From JAFDVL01 sp043736395 (GTDB taxonomy: Bacteria; Acidobacteriota; Blastocatellia; RBC074): a stretch of 14,094 nucleotides of DNA. The notes under the pieces are model-generated. The model worked only from the letters and a program-made list of their open reading frames with translations. It was not told where the DNA came from and searched no databases. The stretch covers positions 1 to 14,094 of the forward strand of contig JAYTCQ010000079.1 in assembly GCA_043736395.1 (NCBI GenBank), written 5' to 3'. Every line of letters starts with the position of its first letter. The stretch's first letter is position 1. Below are positions 6,647 to 13,875 of the stretch, piece after piece. The translations under genes were made by a program, and so were the position numbers.

Positions 6647-7336
6647 ATGAAAAAAAATAGCTTAACTCTTTGTTTATGTCTGTGTGCGTCTATAAGTGTT
6701 CTACTATGTAACTTATTGCCAACCAGTCTTGCTAAAGCTTATTCACCAACCCAAGGCAAATTAAATACAGCCGCTCCTGAAGCCAGCTTGCCTCCGGTGA
6801 AATCTACCTTTGACGGATTGCTTGTCCTTGAATGTCTTGGTACGACACCGGGATCAAAGTGGCTGGATGGCAGGACTACGAATGGCACGGTTGGTTTGGC
6901 TCCGGGTATAGGCGGTTCTTTCAGTGGTACGGCTTGGCAGGTCGTGCGCGTCCGCGACAATGTTGTCAGGCTTAAATGTTTGGGCAATGTCGAAGGGCCG
7001 CGATGGCTGGATGGCAGAACCGCAAATGGCACAGTGGGATTAACAGGTGATCCCGCGAATTCAGGTACGAATTGGGAAATTGTCTCTTTGCCAGATAATC
7101 GCTTTGCCTTGAAATGCCTTGGCACGGTTGATGGCCCAAGATGGTTGGATGGGCGCACAGGCGAAGGCAAAGTTGGGCTAATAAAAAACTACGCTGAAAC
7201 ATGGGCGACGGGTGCAAAATGGCGAGCGCGGGTGTGTCAGCCTCCGACTGCCCAAAATAACTCCAAGCCGCAACAATCAACGGACAAGAAAAACCAGCCA
7301 GTTTCGGGGAAGATAATCATTAGCCCGAACCAGTAA
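6647..7336 (+). CDS. secreted beta-trefoil-like protein with three repeats (229 aa)
   Basis: The ATG at 6647 follows GAAAGGGAAC. Residues 1-31 are a signal peptide (hydrophobic core about 8-27, likely cleavage after LAKA). Three repeats of about 42 residues follow, at roughly 58-102, 107-148 and 152-198. Each has a LxCLG start, a central WLDGRT, then GxVGL and a closing (S/T)GxxW. WLDGRT is invariant in all three copies, and TNGTVGL or ANGTVGL follows in the first two. Three such units fit a beta-trefoil fold as in ricin-B-like or fascin-like domains, which often bind carbohydrate or protein, though the ligand here is unknown. The C-terminal 30 residues are polar and low-complexity (Q, N, K, S). 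It is the third exported protein in a row. It ends 13 bases from the convergent dioxygenase gene, with no obvious terminator between. Confidence 0.75.
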   Translation: MKKNSLTLCLCLCASISVLLCNLLPTSLAKAYSPTQGKLNTAAPEASLPPVKSTFDGLLVLECLGTTPGSKWLDGRTTNGTVGLAPGIGGSFSGTAWQVVRVRDNVVRLKCLGNVEGPRWLDGRTANGTVGLTGDPANSGTNWEIVSLPDNRFALKCLGTVDGPRWLDGRTGEGKVGLIKNYAETWATGAKWRARVCQPPTAQNNSKPQQSTDKKNQPVSGKIIISPNQ

Positions 7337-7349
7337 GCCTTGCATTATA

Positions 7350-8747
7350 TCAAGTCGGCGATAACGAAAAGGGAGCAATTACATTATCTGGTGAGATGAG
7401 CTGAGAGCCTGCATTAACCCACGCACTCGTTCCGCCAATCACATTATAAATCTGCTTGAAACCGTGACGCGCTAAAATACTGGAAGCGGCAATAGATCGG
7501 TAGCCTCCGGCGCATAACACGGCGGTGGCGCGGTTCGGATCAAGTTGTGAAAGGCTTTCCTGCAAGTGTGACAGCTCGAGATTTATGGCGGTCGGAATAT
7601 GTCCGCTTTCGTATTCAGCGGGACGCCGCACGTCTACGATTTGTAGATTCGCTTTTTCTGCAAGCTGTTCGTGCAACTCATCGACGGGCATTTGCGCGAT
7701 GGTGGCGGTGGGGAATCCGGCTTGATCCCACGCGTACATTCCTCCGCTTAAATATCCTTTCACCGTTTCGATGCCGACGCGGGCTAAGCGGATGACGGCT
7801 TCGTCAACCTGGGTAATTTCTTCGGTGACTAAAATAATTGGCGTATCGAGTGGAATCAGGCTGCCAGCCCACGAGGCAAATTGCCCGCCCAAACCAAGAT
7901 TCATCGCTCCGGGGATGTGGCCCGCTCCGAATTGGGTGGCAGGTCGCACATCAAGAATTAGCGTTCCGGCATTTGCCAGTACGTTAATTTCCTGTGGCGT
8001 GAGTTCTTGAGGGCGAGGCAATTCCGTTAACGCAGCCGCGCCGCTGCGATTAATTTCTGCATCTTTCGAAAAATATGCCGGAGCTTCGGGCAAATCCGTC
8101 GTCATCATTTTGATGAAATTTTCTTTGCTCATCGGCTTGAGTGCATAGTTAAATTTGCGCTGTTCGCCAATCGTCGAAGAAGTCTCTTTCGAGATATTTC
8201 TGCCGCACATCGAACCGGCTCCGTGCGCCGGATAAACTTCGATGGAATCATCCAGCGTCAGGATTTTTTCGTGTAAACTTTCATACAGCATTCCTGCCAT
8301 TTGCTCCGCCGTGAAGCCTTTCGAGGCCGCTAAATCAGGCCTTCCAACATCTCCGATAAAAAGTGTATCGCCGGTTAGGATTTTATTTTCGACAAGAATT
8401 GAAATGCCTTCGGGCGTGTGTCCCGGTGTTTCGAGGATGCGCAAAATTTCATTGCCGAGCTTGATTTCATCTCCGTCGTGAACCGCGCGATGAGGAAAAG
8501 TCGCATTGGCGTTCGCGCCGAAAATTATTTCCGCTCCGGTGCGCGTCGAGAGTTCACGATGTCCACTGACAAAATCCGCATGCAGATGAGTTTCAATCAC
8601 GTATTTTATTTTCAGCCCGTGAATATTGGCTTCGGTGATGTATTGTTCGATGTCGCGTTGCGGATCAACGACGGCGGCTTCGCCATCAGAGCCGATCAAA
8701 TAGGACGCATGCGCGAGACAACCAAGATAAAATTGTTTGAAGTACAT
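7350..8747 (-). CDS. persulfide dioxygenase-like MBL-fold protein with two rhodanese domains
   Basis: A 465-aa fusion resembling CstB/ETHE1-type enzymes, which oxidise persulfide sulfur to sulfite and thiosulfate. I start it at the ATG at 8747 because GGAGG lies six bases upstream, between it and the alternative ATG at 8759, which overlaps the previous stop. The metallo-beta-lactamase domain (about 1-240) has THLHADFVSGH (H54, H56, D58), ETPGHTPEG (H110), TGDTLFIGDVGRPDL (D127) and PAHG (H175); an Fe(II) site is expected from the family. Rhodanese 1 (about 250-350) has ILVTEEIT where the active Cys loop should be, so it is probably inactive. Rhodanese 2 (about 355-455) has an intact loop, LCAGGYRS (C412). 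It is the last gene of the sulfur cluster, 11 bases after the exporter. The overall class is secure; the exact substrate is inferred. Confidence 0.9.
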   Translation of the reverse strand: MYFKQFYLGCLAHASYLIGSDGEAAVVDPQRDIEQYITEANIHGLKIKYVIETHLHADFVSGHRELSTRTGAEIIFGANANATFPHRAVHDGDEIKLGNEILRILETPGHTPEGISILVENKILTGDTLFIGDVGRPDLAASKGFTAEQMAGMLYESLHEKILTLDDSIEVYPAHGAGSMCGRNISKETSSTIGEQRKFNYALKPMSKENFIKMMTTDLPEAPAYFSKDAEINRSGAAALTELPRPQELTPQEINVLANAGTLILDVRPATQFGAGHIPGAMNLGLGGQFASWAGSLIPLDTPIILVTEEITQVDEAVIRLARVGIETVKGYLSGGMYAWDQAGFPTATIAQMPVDELHEQLAEKANLQIVDVRRPAEYESGHIPTAINLELSHLQESLSQLDPNRATAVLCAGGYRSIAASSILARHGFKQIYNVIGGTSAWVNAGSQLISPDNVIAPFSLSPT

Positions 8748-8758
8748 ATTGACCTCCA

Positions 8759-9520
8759 TTAAATCAGGGCGTGGTAGTTACGCACGACCAGAAAAATTCC
8801 GACGAGAAATACAAAAATCGCAAACCATTTTTTCAGGCTGGCGGGTGAAGTGCGGTGCGATAAATTTGTGCCGATTAACGCGCCAAGAATTGCTAATCCT
8901 GTGACCATTAATGACAATCGCACATCAAATCCGCCGTGTTGCAAATGTCCGGCTAAACCGGCGGCGCAGTTAATTGCAATTACCAAAAGTGAAGTTCCAA
9001 TGGCTTCTTTCATTGCTAAGCCACCAAACAAAATCAAGGCCGGAACGATGAGAAATCCTCCGCCGACCCCTAAAAATCCGGTCAGTGCGCCGACGCCAAA
9101 TCCAGCGAGAATAGCTTTCACCGTCTTTAGTTGAGATCGTGTGTTTCGGCTTTCGTCGTGCTTATTTGTGAACATGACAGTTGCCACTACGAGCATAATC
9201 GTGGCGAAGATAAGCAGCAGTGCGGATGGAGAAAATAGATAGGTCAGGCGTGAGCCGAAATACGCGCCGAGAATTCCAGCGCCGCCAAATAAGGTGCCAA
9301 TTTTCCAGATGACAGTTTTGTGTTGATGATGAAGGGAAGTCCCGATAACACTGGTTGCGCCAACGACTGCGAGTGACATGCTGACAGCCTGATGCGCTTC
9401 GACGCCGAGCACGTAAACCAGCACGGGGACAGTGATAATTGAACCGCCTCCGCCAATTAATCCGAGCGAAAGCCCGATGAACCCACTCAGCAATAACCCA
9501 ATGAATAAACTCAAACTCAA
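8759..9520 (-). CDS. TauE/SafE-family sulfite/sulfonate exporter
   Basis: A 253-aa membrane protein of the TauE/SafE family. It shows the typical internal duplication: a glycine-rich loop GLIGGGGSIITVPVLVY near the N-terminus and its counterpart GFLGVGGGFLIVPALILF near residue 145. Seven to eight hydrophobic helices span nearly the whole length, as usual for the family. The start is the TTG at 9520, supported by GCAGGAGA six bases upstream. It begins 16 bases after the amidohydrolase stop and ends 11 bases before the dioxygenase start, so the three are surely one transcript. Next to a sulfite-producing dioxygenase, the natural reading is export of sulfite or a related anion from the cytoplasm. 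Family members also carry other organosulfur anions, so the substrate is inferred from context only. Confidence 0.9.
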   Translation of the reverse strand: MSLSLFIGLLLSGFIGLSLGLIGGGGSIITVPVLVYVLGVEAHQAVSMSLAVVGATSVIGTSLHHQHKTVIWKIGTLFGGAGILGAYFGSRLTYLFSPSALLLIFATIMLVVATVMFTNKHDESRNTRSQLKTVKAILAGFGVGALTGFLGVGGGFLIVPALILFGGLAMKEAIGTSLLVIAINCAAGLAGHLQHGGFDVRLSLMVTGLAILGALIGTNLSHRTSPASLKKWFAIFVFLVGIFLVVRNYHALI

Positions 9521-9536
9521 AAAAGTCTCCTGCTAA

Positions 9537-10481
9537 TTACTTGTCGTCAATTGCGAGCAAGCTCCGCAGATTACCGCCAAAAATTGCTTGTGCCTGCTCG
9601 TGACCGACTTCATTTTCAACTAACGCATTAACCTGCGAAGTAAAAATTTCAGCATTCCATCCGCGTGGGAAAAATGATGAATCTGTCCCGAATAATAGCC
9701 GTTCGTGTCCGACAACATTGAGCGCGCGTTTGAAGACAGTGGCTAAATCAAGGCCTTCATACTTCATCCATTGATTGCTGCTGGAGGTGTCGAGAAAAAC
9801 GTTCGGACAAAGATCAGCCAGCATTAACGCTTCTCTAAACATTCCTGCGCCGAAGTGCGGGATGATGAAATTTGTATTCGGAAATTCTGTTGCCAGTTTG
9901 TAAATATCCAGCGGATTTGAAAAACGTAAATCGAATTTGCTTGGCAATCCAAGCTTCTTTCGCACGCCAACTGAAAGTATTCCGCAATGTACGAAAACAG
10001 CGGTACCCGGAGTTTCAGCCGCCAGAGCTACAGCCGTTCTAACGCCTTCATTTTCGGCAGTGGAATAGTGATGCATGGCGGGGAAGAGCGCGACCACTTT
10101 TAGGTTGAGATCATCAAATGCGCGGCGCACACGAGTTTCAACCTCAGGCTTTGTCGGATCAAACATAAAGCCTCCGATGATGCGATCAGGAAAAGCATTT
10201 ACGGCGGCGGCGACAGATTCTTCATCATTCGGAACACTCGCCAGCATCATCGCCATCGAGATTTGCGCCTGGTTAAGCTCCTGTTTCCATTGCTCGCCAA
10301 ATTCTGCCGGATCAGCCGGAGGCATCATCCATCCGGTTATTGCCGCAACGGAAGTAAACGGATCACTTTCCTGACTTAACGAAGGCGATTGATTAATGAG
10401 TGTTGAGAAAAATTGCCGTGAGAAAAAATGCGTGTGCGCATCAAAAATTTCAAGTTCGCCGAGGACGGAATTACGTTTCAT
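9537..10481 (-). CDS. amidohydrolase-family TIM-barrel protein (COG2159-like)
   Basis: A 314-aa metal-dependent hydrolase or decarboxylase-like protein. The first metal motif is DAHTHFF (D14, H16, H18). Further expected ligands appear in FVHCG (H165), IPHFGAGMF (H209) and LLFGTDSSFFPRGW (D267). This order matches the amidohydrolase_2 group, whose members include decarboxylases and hydrolases of very varied substrates. The end GGNLRSLL also fits: in that group the C-terminus normally has a GxNaxRL-type helix. The ATG at 10481 has no purine-rich ribosome site, only a pyrimidine-rich CTCCTAACTCCT, so initiation may be weak or translation coupled in some other way. It lies between the rhodanese gene and the exporter, but a 105-base gap with a foldback repeat separates it from the former. 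Its link to sulfur chemistry is unexplained. Function beyond the superfamily cannot be stated. Confidence 0.85.
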   Translation of the reverse strand: MKRNSVLGELEIFDAHTHFFSRQFFSTLINQSPSLSQESDPFTSVAAITGWMMPPADPAEFGEQWKQELNQAQISMAMMLASVPNDEESVAAAVNAFPDRIIGGFMFDPTKPEVETRVRRAFDDLNLKVVALFPAMHHYSTAENEGVRTAVALAAETPGTAVFVHCGILSVGVRKKLGLPSKFDLRFSNPLDIYKLATEFPNTNFIIPHFGAGMFREALMLADLCPNVFLDTSSSNQWMKYEGLDLATVFKRALNVVGHERLLFGTDSSFFPRGWNAEIFTSQVNALVENEVGHEQAQAIFGGNLRSLLAIDDK

Positions 10482-10497
10482 AGGAGTTAGGAGTTTA

Positions 10498-10572
10498 ACA
10501 GGATTGACAAGATTTACAGGATTAATAATTTGAATGGATTCGTGAAAATCTTGTTCATCTTGTCAATCCTGT
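10498..10572. repeat. foldback intergenic repeat of ACAGGATTGACAAGAT type
   Basis: Left arm 10498-10523 and right arm 10547-10572 are 26 bases each and complementary with three mismatches; the outer 16 bases (ACAGGATTGACAAGAT) pair perfectly around a 23-base loop. Inside the left arm the unit is itself quasi-repeated (ACAGGATT twice). I recall similar ATCCTGT-rich dispersed repeats from several bacterial genomes. There is no T-run on the minus-strand exit side, so it is not a classic terminator, but it could tune expression between the rhodanese gene and the genes behind it. Confidence 0.65.
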
Positions 10573-10586
10573 CTGATGTTTCCTGT

Positions 10587-11129
10587 CTAGTTTGCACAAT
10601 TCGCAGGTGCTTGATTCCACGGCATTTTCGCGAGAACCATCCCCATGCCGCACGTATCTGTGACGGAAGAAAAGACGAGTCCCGCGCCAATAAATCCTGA
10701 CAGAGCGATGAAATAAGGATGGACAAAATATGCGAGTAGAACACCGAGTAGCACGAATGAGCCAGCTGTAAATCGCACCTGTCGTTCTAATGACCAAACC
10801 TTGCTCGAACCTGTTTTGACTGGCAGTCCCGCCGCTTTCCACGCCATCAGTCCACCTTCGACGATGGTGAGATTATCAAATCCCTGCGCTGCTAATTTGT
10901 TAGCCGCCTGTGTCGCGCGTGCTCCGGAACGACACAACAGGTAGACGCATTGTTGCTGATCGATTTTGCTGATGTGCTGATCCAGCGCGGAAAGTGGCAG
11001 GAGCTTGGCTTCCACTAAATGTTCGGCAGCATGTTCAGAATATTCGCGCACATCAATGATTTGAGTTCCCGGATCAAGGGTTAGAAGTTGAGATAATTCG
11101 GTGGCGCTACAGGTCGAAAAGTTCGGCAT
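10587..11129 (-). CDS. rhodanese-like sulfurtransferase with C-terminal DUF2892 membrane domain
   Basis: A 180-aa protein of YgaP-like layout. The start is the ATG at 11129, preceded by GGAG seven bases upstream; the frame opens further to a GTG at 11171, which lies between the promoter and this site and lacks a ribosome site. The rhodanese domain covers about residues 1-105, with IIDVREYSEH and the active loop LLCRSGARA containing the persulfide-carrying Cys. The rest is DUF2892: SLERQVRFTAG, two hydrophobic helices (FVLLGVLLAYFV, FIALSGFIGAGLVF), then CGMGMVLAKMPWN, a hallmark of the family. It is therefore an inner-membrane sulfurtransferase. It is the first gene behind the strong divergent promoter and the operator shared with the ArsR regulator, so it is probably the most directly regulated gene of the cluster. 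Confidence 0.9.
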   Translation of the reverse strand: MPNFSTCSATELSQLLTLDPGTQIIDVREYSEHAAEHLVEAKLLPLSALDQHISKIDQQQCVYLLCRSGARATQAANKLAAQGFDNLTIVEGGLMAWKAAGLPVKTGSSKVWSLERQVRFTAGSFVLLGVLLAYFVHPYFIALSGFIGAGLVFSSVTDTCGMGMVLAKMPWNQAPANCAN

Positions 11130-11179
11130 AAGTTTCTCCATTGATAAATTTTTCGCATCGTGTATAATCACGGAGTCTT

Positions 11180-11199
11180 AACTATATTCTTGTATAGTT
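11180..11199. promoter_or_regulatory. inverted-repeat operator, AACTATA-N6-TATAGTT
   Basis: A perfect 7-bp inverted repeat with a six-base spacer lies inside the divergent promoter region. It covers part of the -10 box and most of the spacer of the minus-strand promoter. This is where ArsR/SmtB-family dimers usually bind to block RNA polymerase. The adjacent plus-strand gene encodes such a regulator, so repression of the sulfur genes and autoregulation are the simplest reading. Binding itself is inferred. Confidence 0.7.
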
Positions 11200-11209
11200 A
11201 TATTGTCAA
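11181..11209 (-). promoter_or_regulatory. sigma-70 promoter of the sulfur cluster
   Basis: On the minus strand a perfect -35 TTGACA (11209-11204) is followed after exactly 17 bases by TATAGT (11186-11181), one change from the consensus -10. Transcription would begin near 11174, giving a leader of about 45 bases before the rhodanese gene's ATG at 11129. The operator overlaps the spacer and -10 box. Confidence 0.75.
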
Positions 11210-11220
11210 GTGTCGAATTT

Positions 11221-11556
11221 ATGGCAAAGCTGAAGAAGAAAACCTTAACTCCAGAAGCGCTGAATTTAGTTGCGGCGCGCTTTAAATTACTGGCTGATCC
11301 GATGCGACTGAGAATTCTCAATCAATTGGAAGCTGGAGAATTGAGCGTCAATGAAATTGCCGAAGCCGTGGAGGCTTCGCAGCCGAACGTCAGCAAACAC
11401 TTGAAAATTTTACAGGAATCAGGCTTATTACGGCGTCGCCAGGAAGGCAATACTGTTTTTTATTCGATTGCGGATGAAAGCGTTTTCCAGCTTTGCGAGG
11501 TCGTGTGCGGCAGCTTGCAACTGCACTTAACGGCGCAGGCCAATATCTTTGGATGA
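11221..11556 (+). CDS. ArsR/SmtB-family transcriptional regulator
   Basis: A 111-aa winged-helix repressor. The ATG at 11221 is preferred; the in-frame TTG at 11203 lies inside the divergent promoter. No good ribosome site is visible, and a possible plus-strand promoter (TTAACT at 11178, TATTGT at 11201) would give an almost leaderless mRNA. The family core is clear: FKLLADPMRLRILNQLEAGE, then the helix-turn-helix ELSVNEIAEAVEASQPNVSKHLKIL (about 40-64), and the wing LLRRRQEGNTVFYSI. The classic metal motif ELCVCDL is replaced by ELSVNEI, so arsenic-type sensing at that helix is unlikely. Two cysteines, C92 and C96 (LCEVVCG), sit in the last helix and could form a dithiol sensor. Known relatives BigR and SqrR sense persulfide through cysteines. 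Divergent from a rhodanese gene with an operator between, it is most likely the sulfur-responsive repressor; the ligand is inferred. Confidence 0.9.
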   Translation: MAKLKKKTLTPEALNLVAARFKLLADPMRLRILNQLEAGELSVNEIAEAVEASQPNVSKHLKILQESGLLRRRQEGNTVFYSIADESVFQLCEVVCGSLQLHLTAQANIFG

Positions 11557-11589
11557 ACCCGCGCCGCTCGATGAATCTCCGGTCATTTC

Positions 11590-11880
11590 TCAGAATTCAT
11601 AATCCACCGAAGCCACCTGCGCACAAATTTCTTTGGCACGCTCAACAACCGGAAGGTGATCCGCGTGTTTGGCGTAGACTCCCAACGCCTCCAGATTTTC
11701 AAAAGTCGAATTAAGCCCAACATCAAAGGACCGCGGTGCTTTAACGATATCCTGACCGAGTTCGAAGAATTTAATTTCGGTGATTTTGGAAGGTAGTGCG
11801 CTCAGCATGGCTAACAGCTCATCGCGGTCGGCAGCAGATGTTTCGGGTTTGAATTTGAAAAATACGAGATGACGAATCAT
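11590..11880 (-). CDS. Dabb-family (stress-responsive A/B barrel) small protein
   Basis: A 96-aa protein with the signature of the dimeric alpha-beta barrel Dabb family: the start MIRHLVFFKFKPETS, a central ITEIKFFELGQDI, then SFDVGLNSTFENLEAL and YAKHADHLPV. The length matches the family. Members form ferredoxin-like dimers; some plant relatives are stress-induced or enzymes of polyketide cyclisation, but most bacterial ones have no known role. The ATG at 11880 has only a weak GGAA upstream. It is convergent with the ArsR gene (33 bases apart, no clear terminator) and 67 bases downstream of recJ, separated by palindromic repeats, so it may be read from the recJ transcript. Confidence 0.85.
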   Translation of the reverse strand: MIRHLVFFKFKPETSAADRDELLAMLSALPSKITEIKFFELGQDIVKAPRSFDVGLNSTFENLEALGVYAKHADHLPVVERAKEICAQVASVDYEF

Positions 11881-11902
11881 GGTGAAAGTTCCAATTTGTA
11901 CG

Positions 11903-11951
11903 GTGAACTGTTAGTTCATCGGTTGTGAGAATGCGTGAACTAACAGTTCAC
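11903..11951. repeat. palindromic repeat pair overlapping the recJ stop codon
   Basis: Two 16-base arms, 11903-11918 and 11936-11951, are perfectly complementary around a 17-base loop. Each arm is itself a small hairpin: the right one, 11933-11953, pairs GCGTGAACT with AGTTCACGC around AAC. The recJ stop codon (11950-11948) lies inside the right arm. No T-run follows on the minus strand, so it is not a typical intrinsic terminator. It looks like a REP-type dispersed repeat. Confidence 0.7.
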
Positions 11952-13708
11952 GCTACAGCGGCGTCAACAATTTTCAATTGAATTGTTGCGCGCCCTTTCC
12001 ATTCATTAATTTCAGGACGGCACAATAAGCTCAGAGAGTCGGCATTTTCAAGTTGCGGAGAGAATTGCGCAGCATTCCACCAAACTGCTTCCAGGGTTTT
12101 TCCGACTTTTCCAACATTAATTTTCAGATGCTTTTCTTTCAAAGTATTGATAGATCGAATCGGCAAATGACGGATTAAGAATAACGGGGTAGCGTTGCCG
12201 ATGCCGTGCGGTTCCATCCGGCTTAAATCTTTAATCATTGCAATCGTGACATCTTCCAGAGACATCTCAGCATCAGCTGTTAACGTTCGCCCTAAATCTT
12301 CATCGCTCAAAAATTCTGCGGCGTAATTATTCAAACGATAGCGAAATTCTTCAATATTTTCGGCCTTAATCGTGAAGCCAGCCGCCATTGGATGTCCACC
12401 AAATTTAATCAAAATGTCCGACGCGGATTGCATCGCTTCGACGATGTGAAAGCCTTTGATGGAACGGGCTGAACCGTGTGCAATACCTTCTTCATTAATC
12501 GCGCAGGTCAGCGTTGGGCGTCCGGTTCGTTCGACTAATTTTGAGCAAACGATGCCGACGACACCGCGATGGTAACCATCGCTTTCGTGTCCTGAAAATA
12601 ATAATACGCGGTCAAGCTCAGGTTTCGCTTCAACTTCTTCGATGACTTTATTAGCAAGGCTTTGTTGAATTTGTTGCCGTTCTACGTTGAGCTGATTTAA
12701 TTCCTCAGCGATGGTTTCCGCCACGGATTCATTGGGCGCGGCGAAGAGCGAAAGAACGGTGTTGGCGTGTGCGATGCGTCCCGCCGCATTGATGCGCGGG
12801 CCTAATTTGAAGCCGACATCGTACGTCGTAACGGGAGCTTTGACCTGTGCCACATTCATCAACGCGCGCAATCCATGATTCGAACTTGGTTCGCCGAGAG
12901 CGTTCAATCCGAACGTAATAATCGCCCGGTTTTCAGCATTACTGACATCCACCATATCTGAGATGGAGCCAATCGCCGTCATCTTGGCCAGTGAACCCAG
13001 CATCAATTCACGTTTCGGATGTTCGCTTAATAAGGCATCGGCTAATTTTAAAGCGACTCCGCAGGCGGCTAAATCTTTGTTGGGATAATCTGTGCCGGAT
13101 GAACCCTTCGGACACAGCACCGCGAAAGCGTCGGCGGGCACATCTTCGCCGTCGGGCAAATGATGATCGCAGATAATTAAATCAATGCCGCGTTCACGCG
13201 CCAGCCTGGCTTCGGCGTGGGATTTGATGCCGATGTCCGCCGTTAAAATAATCGCGTAGCCTTCGTTCGCAGCTTTCTCGACGATGGCGGTAGACAAGCC
13301 GTAGCCTTCAGCAAAACGATCGGGAACATAACAGGAAATTTGATCAGGAGTTGCGCCGATGAATTTTAAAACACTGGATAAAATTACACTGGAAGTTGTA
13401 CCGTCTACGTCAAAATCGGTAACGATTAAAATCCGTTCTTTGTTAGTGACAGCCGCGCGCAAACGCTCTACGGCGTGTTCCATATCACGCAATAAAGACG
13501 GGGCGAAACGATGCTTTAAAAAATCCGGAGTCAGAAAATCTTTGACCTGTGTGGCGGAATTCAAGCCACGATTCATCAGACAGCGGAGCAGTAATCCAGA
13601 TTCAGAAGTTTCTTGTTGAAGGCTTTGTAAAAGTGCTTCGTCACATCCGGCGAGCTGCCATTTTGCACCTGTCAGACCGCGAGCAATGATGTTGGTTGTT
13701 GATGTCAT
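11948..13708 (-). CDS. recJ: single-stranded-DNA-specific exonuclease RecJ
   Basis: A 586-aa DHH-superfamily nuclease, the usual RecJ length, which degrades single-stranded DNA 5' to 3' in recombination and mismatch repair. The catalytic motifs are ILIVTDFDVDGTTSS (about 93-107), ILTADIGIKSHAEA (about 154-167), LIICDHHLPDG (about 177-187, the DHH triad) and LAACGVALKLADAL. Then come KLGPRINAAGRI in the linker region and GGHPMAAGFTI of the DHHA1 domain. The C-terminal OB-like domain ends in IQLKIVDAAVA. DFDVDG instead of the more usual DYDVDG is a conservative change. The ATG at 13708 has no clear ribosome site; TATAAA lies about 25 bases upstream. The last codons and stop lie in a palindromic repeat, so the native C-terminus may have been slightly altered. 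Identity is secure. Confidence 0.95.
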   Translation of the reverse strand: MTSTTNIIARGLTGAKWQLAGCDEALLQSLQQETSESGLLLRCLMNRGLNSATQVKDFLTPDFLKHRFAPSLLRDMEHAVERLRAAVTNKERILIVTDFDVDGTTSSVILSSVLKFIGATPDQISCYVPDRFAEGYGLSTAIVEKAANEGYAIILTADIGIKSHAEARLARERGIDLIICDHHLPDGEDVPADAFAVLCPKGSSGTDYPNKDLAACGVALKLADALLSEHPKRELMLGSLAKMTAIGSISDMVDVSNAENRAIITFGLNALGEPSSNHGLRALMNVAQVKAPVTTYDVGFKLGPRINAAGRIAHANTVLSLFAAPNESVAETIAEELNQLNVERQQIQQSLANKVIEEVEAKPELDRVLLFSGHESDGYHRGVVGIVCSKLVERTGRPTLTCAINEEGIAHGSARSIKGFHIVEAMQSASDILIKFGGHPMAAGFTIKAENIEEFRYRLNNYAAEFLSDEDLGRTLTADAEMSLEDVTIAMIKDLSRMEPHGIGNATPLFLIRHLPIRSINTLKEKHLKINVGKVGKTLEAVWWNAAQFSPQLENADSLSLLCRPEINEWKGRATIQLKIVDAAVA

Positions 13709-13784
13709 GCGGGGAAATTTTCGGTTGATATTTTATAAAAAGGCAGGGTACAGAGAATTGGATGAAGAATCAATAGAGCAACAT

Positions 13785-13875
13785 GTACGATAGGCGTCCC
13801 CGCCTGTCGCAGTCGTCAGGTGTTTCGTACAGAGTCATTAATGTACGCTACGACAGGCGGGGACGCCTATCGTAC
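13785..13875. repeat. 25-bp perfect inverted repeat upstream of recJ
   Basis: Arms 13785-13809 and 13851-13875 are perfectly complementary over 25 bases, separated by 41 bases. They are GC-rich (core GGCGTCCCCGCC), unlike the AT-rich surroundings, and the spacer carries further partial GTAC repeats. The right arm holds the TAG stop of the gene that enters from the window edge. The structure separates that gene from recJ. It is best read as a mobile or dispersed palindromic repeat that may also attenuate transcription; no T-run follows. Confidence 0.75.

Noticed and set aside
7337..7349. Terminator between the convergent trefoil and dioxygenase genes
   Set aside because: The 13-base gap has no hairpin or T-run.
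8748..8759. Longer start of the dioxygenase at the ATG at 8759
   Set aside because: It overlaps the exporter stop, and the GGAGG lies after it, directing initiation to 8747.
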